Of a stretch of 64,000 nucleotides of DNA, positions 35,106-44,143 are shown in pieces; within the stretch, counting starts at the first letter, position 1, and the number at the start of each line of letters is the position of its first letter. The translations under genes and the position numbers were made by a program. Source of the DNA: RGIG6919 sp045531905 (GTDB taxonomy: Bacteria > Bacillota > Clostridia > Lachnospirales > Lachnospiraceae); contig JAZSEY010000026.1 of assembly GCA_045531905.1 (NCBI GenBank), forward strand, positions 124,001 to 188,000, in the 5' to 3' direction. The notes below the pieces were generated by a model, which was given only the letters and a program-made list of their open reading frames with translations, did no database searches and had not been told where the DNA came from.

Positions 35106-35134
35106 TTGAAAAACTTAAAAATCTCCGATAAACT
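35106..35134 (+). promoter_or_regulatory. Promoter for yprB-like gene
   Basis: Plus strand TTGAAA (35106-35111), 17 bases, TAAACT (35129-35134), about 36 bases before the ATG. It is back to back with the ruvA promoter, the two -35 boxes lying 18 bases apart. Confidence 0.6.
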
Positions 35135-35169
35135 ATATGTAACCGTATTTATGCAAGAAAGGAATAAAA

Positions 35170-36228
35170 ATGATTTATACCGAATATACGCTTAATACAA
35201 GCAAAAACACTTATTTTGACGGCCAATATGCCAAGTCTGAACAATTGTTTTTTGATATCGAAACTACCGGTTTTTCGCCAAATACAACTGTTCTATATTT
35301 TATTGGCGTTATGTTTTATAGGGATCATTCATGGATTGTGGGACAATGGTTTAATGATGACGGTTATAGCGATAGAGAAATGTTAGAAGCCTTTCACACA
35401 TTCACCATGAATTATAAGGTACTTATTCACTTTAACGGTGATGGTTTTGACATACCCTATCTCTGCAAAAAAGCAGCTGATTTAGGTATGAATATTGATT
35501 TTTGTCATATTCAAAGTATCGATATATATAAACTATTAAAACCATACAAAACCGTATTGCAGCTTCCAAATTTAAAACTTAAAACAATAGAACGTTTTCT
35601 TAACATCCACAGAGATGATGAATATTCTGGCGGTGAACTGATTGCTATTTACCACAAATATCTCCATACCAAATCTGACGATGACTACCAGTTGCTTTTT
35701 GGTCATAACTTTGAGGATATCAAGAATATGCTGGATATAGCAGACAGTTTACAATACAAAGAACTCTTCGACGGTAATTTTGAAGTTATTGCAACCAACC
35801 GAAATCAATCTATGTTAGAAATACAGTTGAGCACTAACCTTCCGAAGGGATTTGCATTCACAAAAGAAGGCTTTTATTTACAGGCGAGTACAACAGAAGT
35901 CATTTTATCAATTCCTATTTTCAGTGGTGAACTAAAGTATTTCTTTGCGGATTATAAGAACTATTACTATCTGCCAATCGAGGACACGGCGATACATAAA
36001 AGCGTGGCAAATTATATGGACAAGCAATATCGAAAAACTGCCACCATGGAAACCTGCTATCAAAAAATTTCCGGCGTATTTCTTCCTAGTTGCGGTTATA
36101 AAACAGAAAAAGGTTTTGGAACAACCTTCCAAAACCGTCTTTCTTACTTTCAATATTCAGATATAACAAAACCAGAATTTGATAATTCATCTTATGTACA
36201 GAATATCTTAAATTGGTTTCTGCACTAG
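35170..36228 (+). CDS. YprB-type ribonuclease H-like exonuclease
   Basis: The 352-residue protein has an RNase H-like/DEDD exonuclease core: FFDIETTGFSPNTTVLYFIG (motif I with DxE), LIHFNGDGFDIPYL (motif II) and a later DDYQLLFGHNFEDIKNMLDIA (motif III with two Asp). This matches B. subtilis YprB and related ribonuclease H-like domains. The substrate is unknown. In Bacillus the yprB gene sits beside the helicase gene yprA; no helicase is present here. AAAGGAATAAAA precedes the ATG. Its last four bases overlap the converging cheR. Confidence 0.85.
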   Translation: MIYTEYTLNTSKNTYFDGQYAKSEQLFFDIETTGFSPNTTVLYFIGVMFYRDHSWIVGQWFNDDGYSDREMLEAFHTFTMNYKVLIHFNGDGFDIPYLCKKAADLGMNIDFCHIQSIDIYKLLKPYKTVLQLPNLKLKTIERFLNIHRDDEYSGGELIAIYHKYLHTKSDDDYQLLFGHNFEDIKNMLDIADSLQYKELFDGNFEVIATNRNQSMLEIQLSTNLPKGFAFTKEGFYLQASTTEVILSIPIFSGELKYFFADYKNYYYLPIEDTAIHKSVANYMDKQYRKTATMETCYQKISGVFLPSCGYKTEKGFGTTFQNRLSYFQYSDITKPEFDNSSYVQNILNWFLH

Positions 36229-37103
36229 CATTTTTTAGGCGGAATAGGACGAGTGAGCGGCTTCCTCTCAACAGGGGAAGTCGTTATTTTTCTCTGTGTT
36301 GTTCCTGTTGCAACAGATGCACCAGCCTTTTGATAAAAGAATGCCTTGTATGTAGTAAAACCAAGATCTTTTGCATTCATAATCTGTTCGGTACTTCCAA
36401 TAAACAATATGCCCTCATTACACAACGATTTATGAAATCCTGCATAAACCATATCTTTTGCTTCATCTGTAAAATAGATAACTACGTTACGACATACCAC
36501 CATGTGAATATCACTAAAATATTTATCCTCTAATAAATTGTGTTTTCTGAAATCCACACATTTTTTAATGTCATCAGATATCTGATAATGCTTTCCATCC
36601 TTTGTTTTCGTAAAATGCTTTTCTAAAAATGCCTTTGGTAAACCCGCAACACTCTTATCTGCATAAATTCCAAGTTGCGCTTTCCTAAGAACTGCGTCAT
36701 CAATATCAGTAGCATATATCTTAATGTTCTCTAATGGCATATATTTTGCCATAATCATAGCAATTGTATACGGTTCATCGCCTGTGGAACATGCCGCACT
36801 CCAAATAGTGAGTTTCTTTCCGTATTTTTTCATCAGAAATGGAAGGACATCTTTTTCAAACATTTCCCATTGGGATGGATTGCGATAAAACTCCGAAACA
36901 TTGATTGTTAAGTAATTCACAAAGATATCTAATAACTCTTCATCCTTAGTCATTGCTTGAAAAAATGGCTCAAAACCACTAAATTTATGTCTGGTAATCA
37001 ATGCCTCAATACGACGCTTCATTTGTCTTTCCTTATACAAATCCAAATTAATATTCGTCAATTTATATACATCTTTTTTAAATGCTTCATAATCGTATGC
37101 CAT
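36225..37103 (-). CDS. cheR: Chemotaxis protein methyltransferase CheR
   Basis: CheR methylates chemoreceptor glutamates with S-adenosylmethionine. The 292-residue protein has the N-terminal helical domain (LYKERQMKRRIEALITRH) and the Rossmann domain with WSAACSTGDEPYTIAMIMA (SAM binding), IYATDIDDAVLRKA and MVVCRNVVIYF. The ATG at 37103 has GGAGGTG upstream; a GTG inside that site was rejected. No other che gene or receptor is nearby. Confidence 0.95.
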   Translation of the reverse strand: MAYDYEAFKKDVYKLTNINLDLYKERQMKRRIEALITRHKFSGFEPFFQAMTKDEELLDIFVNYLTINVSEFYRNPSQWEMFEKDVLPFLMKKYGKKLTIWSAACSTGDEPYTIAMIMAKYMPLENIKIYATDIDDAVLRKAQLGIYADKSVAGLPKAFLEKHFTKTKDGKHYQISDDIKKCVDFRKHNLLEDKYFSDIHMVVCRNVVIYFTDEAKDMVYAGFHKSLCNEGILFIGSTEQIMNAKDLGFTTYKAFFYQKAGASVATGTTQRKITTSPVERKPLTRPIPPKKC

Positions 37104-37145
37104 TTCACGCACCTCCAGTCAATCTATCTATGCAATATGTTAGAG

Positions 37146-37182
37146 AAAAAAAAGCTGCTACATATCTCTATGCAACAGCTTT
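37146..37182 (-). terminator. Terminator after rpsA
   Basis: Minus strand AAAGCTGTTGCATA-GAGA-TATGTAGCAGCTTT followed by a further five U residues: a 14-pair stem with two G-T pairs. It lies 23 bases past the rpsA stop codon. Confidence 0.88.
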
Positions 37183-37204
37183 ATATGCTTTTCAAATCGA
37201 AGAA

Positions 37205-38314
37205 TTACTCTTCTTCTGCCGAAACTTCCTCAACAGGAGCTTCCTCAACTTCTGGCTCATCATCAGGTAATAAAGCCTTAACACTTAAGCTAATCTTCTT
37301 CTCTTCAGCCTTAAAGTCAACAACCTTAGCTTCTACTTCCTGACCAACCTTTAATACATCTGCTGGCTTCTCAATATGCTGCTTAGCAATCTGAGAAACA
37401 TGTAATAATGCATCAACACCTGGCTCTAGCTCAACGAAAGCACCAAAATCAGTCATACGAGCAACCTTACCTGTTACTACTGCACCAACTGCATACTTAT
37501 CAGCAGCGTTAGCCCATGGATTCTGATCCTCAAACTTTAAGCTAAGAGCAATCTTTGTACCATTAATCTCTTTGATAAATGCCTTAACAGTATCACCAAC
37601 GTTAAATACCTTCTTAGGATTCTCAACTCTACCCCATGACATCTCAGAGATATGAAGCAAACCATCAGCACCGCCTAAGTCGATGAATGCACCAAAATCT
37701 GTTACATTCTTAACAGTACCTTCTACTACATCACCAACTGCAATCTTCTCAAAGAGAGCCTTCTGTGCTTCTGCTTTCTTAGCAACTAAAAGCTGCTTTC
37801 TGTTACCAATAATTCTTCTCTTACGAGGATTGAACTCACTGATCACAAATTCAATTTCCTGATCCTTATACTTTGTTAAGTCCTTCTCATATACATCTGA
37901 TACAAGACTAGCAGGAATGAATACTCTTGCCTCATCAACGGTAACGCTTAAGCCACCATCTAATACCTGGTTAACCTTAGCAGTTAAAACTTCACCGTCA
38001 TTGAATGCCTTCTCTAATCTTTCATTTGCCTTCTCTGCAGCTACTCTCTTGTAAGATAATGATACCTGACCTTCACCATCATTTACCTTAACAACCTTAG
38101 CCTGCATAGTGTCGCCAACCTTAACACACTCTGTTAAATCAACAGCTGTGTTAGAGTACTCAGCACGTGAGATAATACCATCAGCCTTATAACCGATGTT
38201 TAATACAATCTCATCTTCCTTAACAGAGATAACAGTACCTTCCACAATCTGACCATTGTGAATGCTCACTGGTTTCTCCTCATTTAATAACTGTTCAAAA
38301 CTTAATTCTGACAT
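37205..38314 (-). CDS. rpsA: S1 RNA-binding domain protein, ribosomal protein S1-like
   Basis: The 369-residue protein has four S1 motifs, starting near residues 24, 108, 193 and 278 (for example VEGTVKNVTDFGAFIDLGGADG and VTGKVARMTDFGAFVELEPG), and an acidic C-terminal tail. Low-G+C Firmicutes S1 proteins have four domains, against six in E. coli. Role in translation initiation is likely but less essential than in Proteobacteria. It overlaps ispH by 13 bases; in some Clostridia the two are fused. Confidence 0.93.
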   Translation of the reverse strand: MSELSFEQLLNEEKPVSIHNGQIVEGTVISVKEDEIVLNIGYKADGIISRAEYSNTAVDLTECVKVGDTMQAKVVKVNDGEGQVSLSYKRVAAEKANERLEKAFNDGEVLTAKVNQVLDGGLSVTVDEARVFIPASLVSDVYEKDLTKYKDQEIEFVISEFNPRKRRIIGNRKQLLVAKKAEAQKALFEKIAVGDVVEGTVKNVTDFGAFIDLGGADGLLHISEMSWGRVENPKKVFNVGDTVKAFIKEINGTKIALSLKFEDQNPWANAADKYAVGAVVTGKVARMTDFGAFVELEPGVDALLHVSQIAKQHIEKPADVLKVGQEVEAKVVDFKAEEKKISLSVKALLPDDEPEVEEAPVEEVSAEEE

Positions 38315-39141
38315 GCTATAAGAACCTCCTTAATAATATTATTCGGGGTAGATGCCCCTGCAGTAATACCTACCCTACTAACGGATTCAAAAGCTGCCAA
38401 ATCCAAATCAACGAGTGTCTGTATATAGTAAGTATTCTCACATTCTTTTTTGCTAATATCATATAGCTTTTGTGTGTTTGAACTGTTCATACCACCAATC
38501 ACAATCATAGCATCCACACTCGCTGCTAATTCCTTTGCTTCTGCCTGTCTCTGATGTGTAGCGCTACAAATGGTATTATAAACATTTAGATTATACCCTT
38601 TTTCGTCAAAAATAGCAAGTATCTGTTTAAATTTATTCACATTAAATGTGGTTTGGGAAACAACACAAATCGGAACCGCCGATTCCAATTCCAAATTCAT
38701 CGCCTCCTGTTCCGTTTCGATAATCATCGGTTCAGACTGACACCAACCTTTGATTCCTTCCACTTCAGGATGATTGCGATTTCCCACAATTATAACCTGA
38801 CATCCTTTGCCACTTTCTTCGAATACAATGTTGTGTATTTTTTTCACGAAAGGACATGTGGCATCCACAAGTTCTAACCCTTGTTTTTGGATGAAATCAT
38901 AAATCTTTTTTTCCACTCCATGGGAACGAATGACAACACTGCCATCAGTAACCTTAGACAGTTCTTCAATATTATGAATAATTCGCACACCTTGACGTTC
39001 TAAATCCGCCACAACTTCTTCATTATGAATAATTGGACCATAGGTGTATACATTCCCTTTCCCAACTTGTTCATACACTGTATCTACGGCTCGCTTTACA
39101 CCAAAACAAAATCCAGCCGTTTTCGCCACAATCACTTCCAT
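38302..39141 (-). CDS. ispH: 4-hydroxy-3-methylbut-2-enyl diphosphate reductase
   Basis: Last enzyme of the non-mevalonate isoprenoid pathway, making IPP and DMAPP. The 279-residue protein has the three conserved iron-sulfur cysteines: Cys12 in AKTAGFCFGVKRAV, the one in VDATCPFVKKIH, and the one in NTICSATHQRQ. Also visible are HNEEVVADL and ITAGASTPNNII. It sits between cmk and rpsA. Confidence 0.98.
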   Translation of the reverse strand: MEVIVAKTAGFCFGVKRAVDTVYEQVGKGNVYTYGPIIHNEEVVADLERQGVRIIHNIEELSKVTDGSVVIRSHGVEKKIYDFIQKQGLELVDATCPFVKKIHNIVFEESGKGCQVIIVGNRNHPEVEGIKGWCQSEPMIIETEQEAMNLELESAVPICVVSQTTFNVNKFKQILAIFDEKGYNLNVYNTICSATHQRQAEAKELAASVDAMIVIGGMNSSNTQKLYDISKKECENTYYIQTLVDLDLAAFESVSRVGITAGASTPNNIIKEVLIACQN

Positions 39142-39154
39142 ACAAATTCCTCAC

Positions 39155-39811
39155 TTATGCATTTACACAAGAAATAATCTTATCAACAACCTCTTCAATA
39201 CTCATATCTGAACTATCAATATACACCGCATCCTCTGCCTGTTTCAGTGGTGCTATATCTCTATTCATATCACGATTATCTCTGTCAATAATATCAGCCT
39301 CAATCTTATCTAAATCTGCATTTTCACCTTTTTCAACCAATTCCTTATATCTTCGAGTTGCTCGTTCTCTAGAAGAAGCCGTTAAATAAATCTTCACCTG
39401 GGCATTCGGCAATACATTTGTTCCAATATCTCTACCATCCATTACCACATTATTATTTCTGGCAAGTTCTCTTTGCAATTCCAATAAAGCAGCACGTACC
39501 TCCGGCTTGGCAGATGAAACAGAGGCCATATTTCCTACTGCTTCCGTTCGCAAATGTGCTGTCACGTTTTCGCCATTCAAATACACCTGTTGCATACCAT
39601 TTTCATATTGAATGGAAATCTGTATTGATTTTACTGCTTCAGACAAAACTGCACTATCCTCAACATCAATTCCATTATTTAATAAATAATAAGCAATAGC
39701 ACGATACATGGCACCTGTATCCACATATATATAATCCAATTTTTTTGCAACCAGCTTTGCAATTGTGCTTTTTCCTGCTCCTGCCGGTCCATCAATGGCA
39801 ATATTCATCAT
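39155..39811 (-). CDS. cmk: Cytidylate kinase
   Basis: Phosphorylates CMP and dCMP with ATP. The protein contains the P-loop (NIAIDGPAGAGKSTIAKL), YVDTGAMYRAIAYYLL, NVVMDGRDIGTNVLPNA and ERATRRYKEL. The ATG at 39811 lies eight bases after AGGAGG and gives 218 residues; the open frame extends upstream into yhiN but without a ribosome site. Confidence 0.97.
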   Translation of the reverse strand: MMNIAIDGPAGAGKSTIAKLVAKKLDYIYVDTGAMYRAIAYYLLNNGIDVEDSAVLSEAVKSIQISIQYENGMQQVYLNGENVTAHLRTEAVGNMASVSSAKPEVRAALLELQRELARNNNVVMDGRDIGTNVLPNAQVKIYLTASSRERATRRYKELVEKGENADLDKIEADIIDRDNRDMNRDIAPLKQAEDAVYIDSSDMSIEEVVDKIISCVNA

Positions 39812-39842
39812 AATCATTTCCTCCTGGTCTTTATTCTTATTC

Positions 39843-41072
39843 CTATTCAGTAGCACTAATACCTGCAAGATAGCCGGTTGACCATGCAATCTGCAAATTA
39901 AATCCACCGGTTAAGGCATCCACATCTAAGAGTTCACCTGCAAAATATAACCCTTTCACTTTCTTGGACTCCATAGTAGATGGATTGACATCTTTCACAG
40001 ATACACCACCCTTTGTAATAATAGCTTCATCATACTCTCTCAAAGACAAAATAGATAGTGGTAATGATTTCATCAAATCCAGTATTCGCATGCGTTCTTC
40101 TCTGCTGACTGAATGCACTTTTTTCTCCGGATCAATGCCGGATAAGGCAATTATTACAGAAATCAACCTTTTTGGCAACAATTCATCCAAGGCATGTTTA
40201 AATTGTTTATTCTGTACCTTCTCAAAATCTCTTAGAATTCTTTCATCCAACTGTTCTCTGGAAAGTGCAGGTTTCAAATCAATAAACAAACTTAAAGGTT
40301 TATTCAAATATCTATGCACATATGCACTCGCACTTATAATCAATGGTCCACTGACACCAAAATGCGTAAATAGCATTTCTCCAAATCCTTCGTAGACCTT
40401 CTTTTTTTCCTGCATTACTTTGACAGACACATTTTTCAGTGACAATCCCATCAATTCTTTACACCAATCTTCTTTGATATTGAAAGGCACCAGTGATGGG
40501 TAATCTTGTACCATATTATGATTGAGTTGATTCGCAAATCGGAATCCATCTCCTGTTGACCCGGTTCGAGGATATGAAAGACCACCAGTCGCAATAATCA
40601 CACTGTCTGCCATTTCTGTTTTCTTATCGCACAATTGAACGCCAACAATCTGTTGATTTTCCGACAACAACTGTTTAATAGGAGTTTGCAAATGAATGTC
40701 AACACCTAATCGTTTACATTCTTTTTCTAACACCTTAATCACATCTGACGAATGGTCCGACATAGGAAATACTCTGTCCCCCCGTTCGACCTTAATGGAT
40801 AATCCCAATTCCTCAAAAAAAGACATGGTCTGAGCATTATCAAAACTATAAAAGGCACTATATAAAAACTTGGGATTTGTAACTACATTACGAAATAAAT
40901 CCTCTACATCACATGCATTGGTAAGGTTACACCTTCCTTTTCCTGTAATGAATATCTTTTTCCCTAATTTTTCATTTTTTTCATATAGAGACACCTTTGC
41001 ACCACTTCTTGCAGCCCAAATTGCAGCCATCATACCTGCAGCGCCTCCGCCTACAACTATTACCCTTTTCAT
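39843..41072 (-). CDS. HI0933/YhiN family flavoprotein
   Basis: The 409-residue protein has an N-terminal FAD-binding Rossmann motif (VIVVGGGAAGMMAAIWAA), FITGKGRCNLTNA, VIIATGGLSYPRTGSTGDGF, and the C-terminal PSTMESKKVKGLYFAGELLDVDALTGGFNLQ block. The family is an NAD(P)/FAD oxidoreductase of unproven substrate. It lies first in the yhiN-cmk-ispH-rpsA set. The ATG at 41072 has GAGG eight bases upstream. Only 25 bases separate it from the terminator of the upstream operon, so it may depend on read-through. Confidence 0.92.
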   Translation of the reverse strand: MKRVIVVGGGAAGMMAAIWAARSGAKVSLYEKNEKLGKKIFITGKGRCNLTNACDVEDLFRNVVTNPKFLYSAFYSFDNAQTMSFFEELGLSIKVERGDRVFPMSDHSSDVIKVLEKECKRLGVDIHLQTPIKQLLSENQQIVGVQLCDKKTEMADSVIIATGGLSYPRTGSTGDGFRFANQLNHNMVQDYPSLVPFNIKEDWCKELMGLSLKNVSVKVMQEKKKVYEGFGEMLFTHFGVSGPLIISASAYVHRYLNKPLSLFIDLKPALSREQLDERILRDFEKVQNKQFKHALDELLPKRLISVIIALSGIDPEKKVHSVSREERMRILDLMKSLPLSILSLREYDEAIITKGGVSVKDVNPSTMESKKVKGLYFAGELLDVDALTGGFNLQIAWSTGYLAGISATE

Positions 41073-41097
41073 AAGAGACCTCATCATTTCTTAAAGT

Positions 41098-41131
41098 AAA
41101 AAGAAGATGCGAATGAACCGCATCTTCTTTT
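41098..41131 (-). terminator. Terminator after the sodium-pump operon
   Basis: Minus strand AAAAGAAGATGCG-GTTCATT-CGCATCTTCTTTTT is a 13-pair stem with U tract, about 15 bases past the stop codon of the oadA-like gene. Confidence 0.9.
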
Positions 41132-41146
41132 GTATATATACCCTAA

Positions 41147-42556
41147 TTATACAGGATATGTCTTATTCTCTGTATCAGCCTTTGTCACATCGACCTTTGT
41201 CTGCTGTGCTTCACGATACTTAAAGAACTCAGTAGCAACCTGTGGGAACAATGCATAAGATAATACATCCTCATCCTGCTGCTTATACTGTGCAATCTCT
41301 GCCTCAAGCTTCTCAAGCTCTGGCTCAATATCGTCTGCTGGACGATGTGTAATTGGTGTAATGTCACCAATTGCCTTCTTCTGTACTTCAGGATCAAAAG
41401 GCTTAACTGTCTGGCCATACTTACCAGATAACAAATCCTTTGTCTCCTTAGTTACCATCTTGTATCTCTCACCCATGATTACATTTAATACAGCCTGTGT
41501 ACCAACAATCTGTGATGAAGGTGTAACAAGTGGTGGCTCACCAAAGTCTTTACGTACACGTGGTACTTCTTCTAATACTTCATAATACTTATCTTCCTGC
41601 TTCTGCTCTTTTAACTGAGAAACAAGGTTTGATAACATACCGCCTGGTACCTGGTACATCAATGTCTTGATGTTTACACCCATTACCTTTGGATTTAATA
41701 ATCCAGACGCCAAAGCCTCTTCCTGAATTGGTCTGAAGTAATCAGCAATTTCAGCTAATAATGTCTGATCAAATCCAGGATCATACTCTGTTCCCTTAAA
41801 TGTTTCAGCCATAACTTCTGTCGCTGGCTGAGAAGTACCCATTGAGAATGGGCTCATAGCTGTATCAATGATGTCACAGCCTGCCTCAACAGCCTTCATA
41901 TATGTCATAGCAGCTACACCTGAAGTGTAGTGTGTATGCAACTGAATTGGTAATGAAGTACCTTCCTTTAATGCCTGAACTAACTCTGTAGCCTTATATG
42001 GAACTAACAAACCAGCCATATCCTTGATACAGATAGAATCAGCACCCATATCTTCAATCTTCTTTGCCATATCCTTCCAGTAATCCAATGTATAAGCATC
42101 ACCTAAGGTATATGAAAGAGCTACCTGAGCATGTCCTTTTTCCTTGTTAGAAGCCTTAACTGCTGTCTCAAGGTTACGAAGATCATTTAAACAGTCAAAA
42201 ATACGAATGATATCAATACCATTTGCAATTGACTTCTGTACAAAATACTCAACTACGTCATCAGCATATGGACGATATCCTAAGATGTTCTGTCCTCTGA
42301 ATAACATCTGTAACTTTGTATTTTTGAAACCATCCTTCAACTTACGAAGTCTCTCCCATGGATCCTCCTTTAAGAAACGAAGAGATGCATCAAATGTTGC
42401 GCCACCCCAGCATTCTACTGAGTGGTAGCCAACCTTATCCATTTTATCGATAATTGGCAACATCTGTTCTGTTGTCATACGAGTTGCGATCAAAGACTGA
42501 TGTGCATCACGTAATATGGTTTCGGTAATCTTTACCGGTTTAGCCTGACCTGCCAT
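41147..42556 (-). CDS. Oxaloacetate decarboxylase/pyruvate carboxyltransferase-type alpha subunit, without biotin domain
   Basis: The 469-residue protein has the HMGL-like barrel (VKITETILRDAHQSLIATRM) with metal-binding Asp/His residues, notably LPIQLHTHYTSGVAAMTYMKAVEAG with its HxH and the catalytic Lys in ICIKDMAGLL, then the conserved carboxylase C-terminal domain (VPGGMLSNLVSQLKEQ, RVRKDFGEPPLVTPSSQIVG). It ends without an MKM biotin site, so it must use the separate carrier in the operon. Such 5S-type subunits transfer CO2 between biotin and pyruvate/oxaloacetate. TAGGAGG precedes the ATG at 42556. Confidence 0.93.
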   Translation of the reverse strand: MAGQAKPVKITETILRDAHQSLIATRMTTEQMLPIIDKMDKVGYHSVECWGGATFDASLRFLKEDPWERLRKLKDGFKNTKLQMLFRGQNILGYRPYADDVVEYFVQKSIANGIDIIRIFDCLNDLRNLETAVKASNKEKGHAQVALSYTLGDAYTLDYWKDMAKKIEDMGADSICIKDMAGLLVPYKATELVQALKEGTSLPIQLHTHYTSGVAAMTYMKAVEAGCDIIDTAMSPFSMGTSQPATEVMAETFKGTEYDPGFDQTLLAEIADYFRPIQEEALASGLLNPKVMGVNIKTLMYQVPGGMLSNLVSQLKEQKQEDKYYEVLEEVPRVRKDFGEPPLVTPSSQIVGTQAVLNVIMGERYKMVTKETKDLLSGKYGQTVKPFDPEVQKKAIGDITPITHRPADDIEPELEKLEAEIAQYKQQDEDVLSYALFPQVATEFFKYREAQQTKVDVTKADTENKTYPV

Positions 42557-42593
42557 TTTATTTCCTCCTATCATGTTTAAAAATCAAATCGAA

Positions 42594-43724
42594 TTATTTT
42601 ACACCATAAATCGCCATAAATGTACCGGCTGCTACAGCAGTACCGATAACGCCGGCAACGTTAGGTCCCATAGCATGCATCAATAAGAAGTTTGTAGGAT
42701 CTGCTTCCGCACCAACCTTCTGTGATACTCTGGCTGCCATTGGAACGGCAGATACACCAGCGGAACCGATAAGTGGGTTAACCTTACCTTTAGTAGCCCA
42801 ACACATAATGTTACCAAAAATAACACCTGCACATGTACCAACAATAAATGCAACCAAACCTAAGATAACAATTTTGATAGTATCCCAGTTTAAGAATGCC
42901 TGCGCTGTGGTTGTAGCACCTACAGATGTACCAAGCAAGATAACTACGATATACATCATCGCATTGGACGCGGTCTCTGTTAACTGCTTAACTACACCAC
43001 ACTCTCTAAACAAGTTACCTAACATCAGCATACCAACAAGTGGTGCTGTTGTAGGAAGAATCAAACAAACAACAATTGTAACTACAACAGGGAATAAAAT
43101 CTTCTCAAGTTTTGTTACAGGACGAAGCTGTGCCATCTTAATCTTTCTTGTTTTCTCAGTTGTTAAAAGTTTCATAAAAGGTGGTTGGATAACTGGTACT
43201 AACGCCATGTAGGAATATGCTGCTACCGCAATCGGTCCCATCAAGGTACCACCCATACCAAGTTTACCGGCTAAGAAAATTGATGTAGGACCATCTGCAC
43301 CACCGATAATGGAAATCGCAGCTGCTTCCTTACCACTAAATCCAAATACAATTGCAAGGAAATATGCTGAATAAATACCAAACTGAGCCGCTGCACCTAA
43401 GAGAAAACTCATAGGATTCGCAATCAACGGACCAAAGTCCGTCATGGCACCAACACCCATGAAAATAAGTGAAGGAAGAATCGCCCATTCATCTAATAAA
43501 TAAAAATAATGTAATAATCCACCTTCCTGGATAATGTCAGGGAAGATATTCGCCAACAACATACCAAAGGAAATAGGGATTAACAATAAAGGCTCAAAGC
43601 CCTTACGGATTGCTAAATATAGAAAAAAACAAGCAACCAGAATCATGATAAAGTTTCCAAGCTCGAGGCTTGCGAAACCGGTCTGGTCAGCCAGATTTTT
43701 CAATGTATTACCAATGTAATCCAT
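42594..43724 (-). CDS. Sodium-pumping decarboxylase beta subunit
   Basis: The 376-residue integral membrane protein has about ten helices. The family motifs are present: FMGVGAMTDFGPLIANP, ISIIGGADGPTSIF (the conserved Asp of the sodium path), and GSAGVSAVPMAARVSQKVG near the end. This subunit decarboxylates carboxybiotin and exports sodium ions in oxaloacetate, methylmalonyl-CoA and glutaconyl-CoA decarboxylases alike. Confidence 0.96.
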   Translation of the reverse strand: MDYIGNTLKNLADQTGFASLELGNFIMILVACFFLYLAIRKGFEPLLLIPISFGMLLANIFPDIIQEGGLLHYFYLLDEWAILPSLIFMGVGAMTDFGPLIANPMSFLLGAAAQFGIYSAYFLAIVFGFSGKEAAAISIIGGADGPTSIFLAGKLGMGGTLMGPIAVAAYSYMALVPVIQPPFMKLLTTEKTRKIKMAQLRPVTKLEKILFPVVVTIVVCLILPTTAPLVGMLMLGNLFRECGVVKQLTETASNAMMYIVVILLGTSVGATTTAQAFLNWDTIKIVILGLVAFIVGTCAGVIFGNIMCWATKGKVNPLIGSAGVSAVPMAARVSQKVGAEADPTNFLLMHAMGPNVAGVIGTAVAAGTFMAIYGVK

Positions 43725-43762
43725 TTCGTCATTACCTCCTGTAATATTTCAGTGTGTGTGGA

Positions 43763-44125
43763 TTAGTTCAATGTCGCTAAAACATCTCCCGATTCAACCA
43801 TATCACCAACTGCAACATTGATACTTGCAACAGTACCGTCTGCAGGAGCAACTACTTCATTCTCCATCTTCATAGCTTCAAGGATAAGGATAACGTCGCC
43901 CTTCTTTACTGCCTGTCCAGCGTTTGCCTTTACACCTAAAATCTTACCAGGCATTGGAGCTGTCACTTCTGTACCACCCTGTACTGCTGGTGCTGCCTTT
44001 GGAGCCGGAGCTGCTGGTGCTGCTACTGGTGCTGCAACAGGAGCTGCTACTACTGCTCCTCCTGAAATTTCCTCAACAGCTACGTCATAAGCTGTTCCGT
44101 TTACTGTAATTCTATAATTCTTCAT
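43763..44125 (-). CDS. Biotin carboxyl carrier protein of the decarboxylase
   Basis: A 120-residue protein: a short N-terminal beta segment, an Ala/Pro-rich flexible linker (about residues 24-50), and a C-terminal biotinyl domain with the attachment motif EAMKMEN (Lys86). It would swing between the two carboxyltransferases and the membrane beta subunit. GGAGG is eight bases before the ATG. Confidence 0.96.
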   Translation of the reverse strand: MKNYRITVNGTAYDVAVEEISGGAVVAAPVAAPVAAPAAPAPKAAPAVQGGTEVTAPMPGKILGVKANAGQAVKKGDVILILEAMKMENEVVAPADGTVASINVAVGDMVESGDVLATLN

Positions 44126-44143
44126 GATAATATCCTCCTAATA

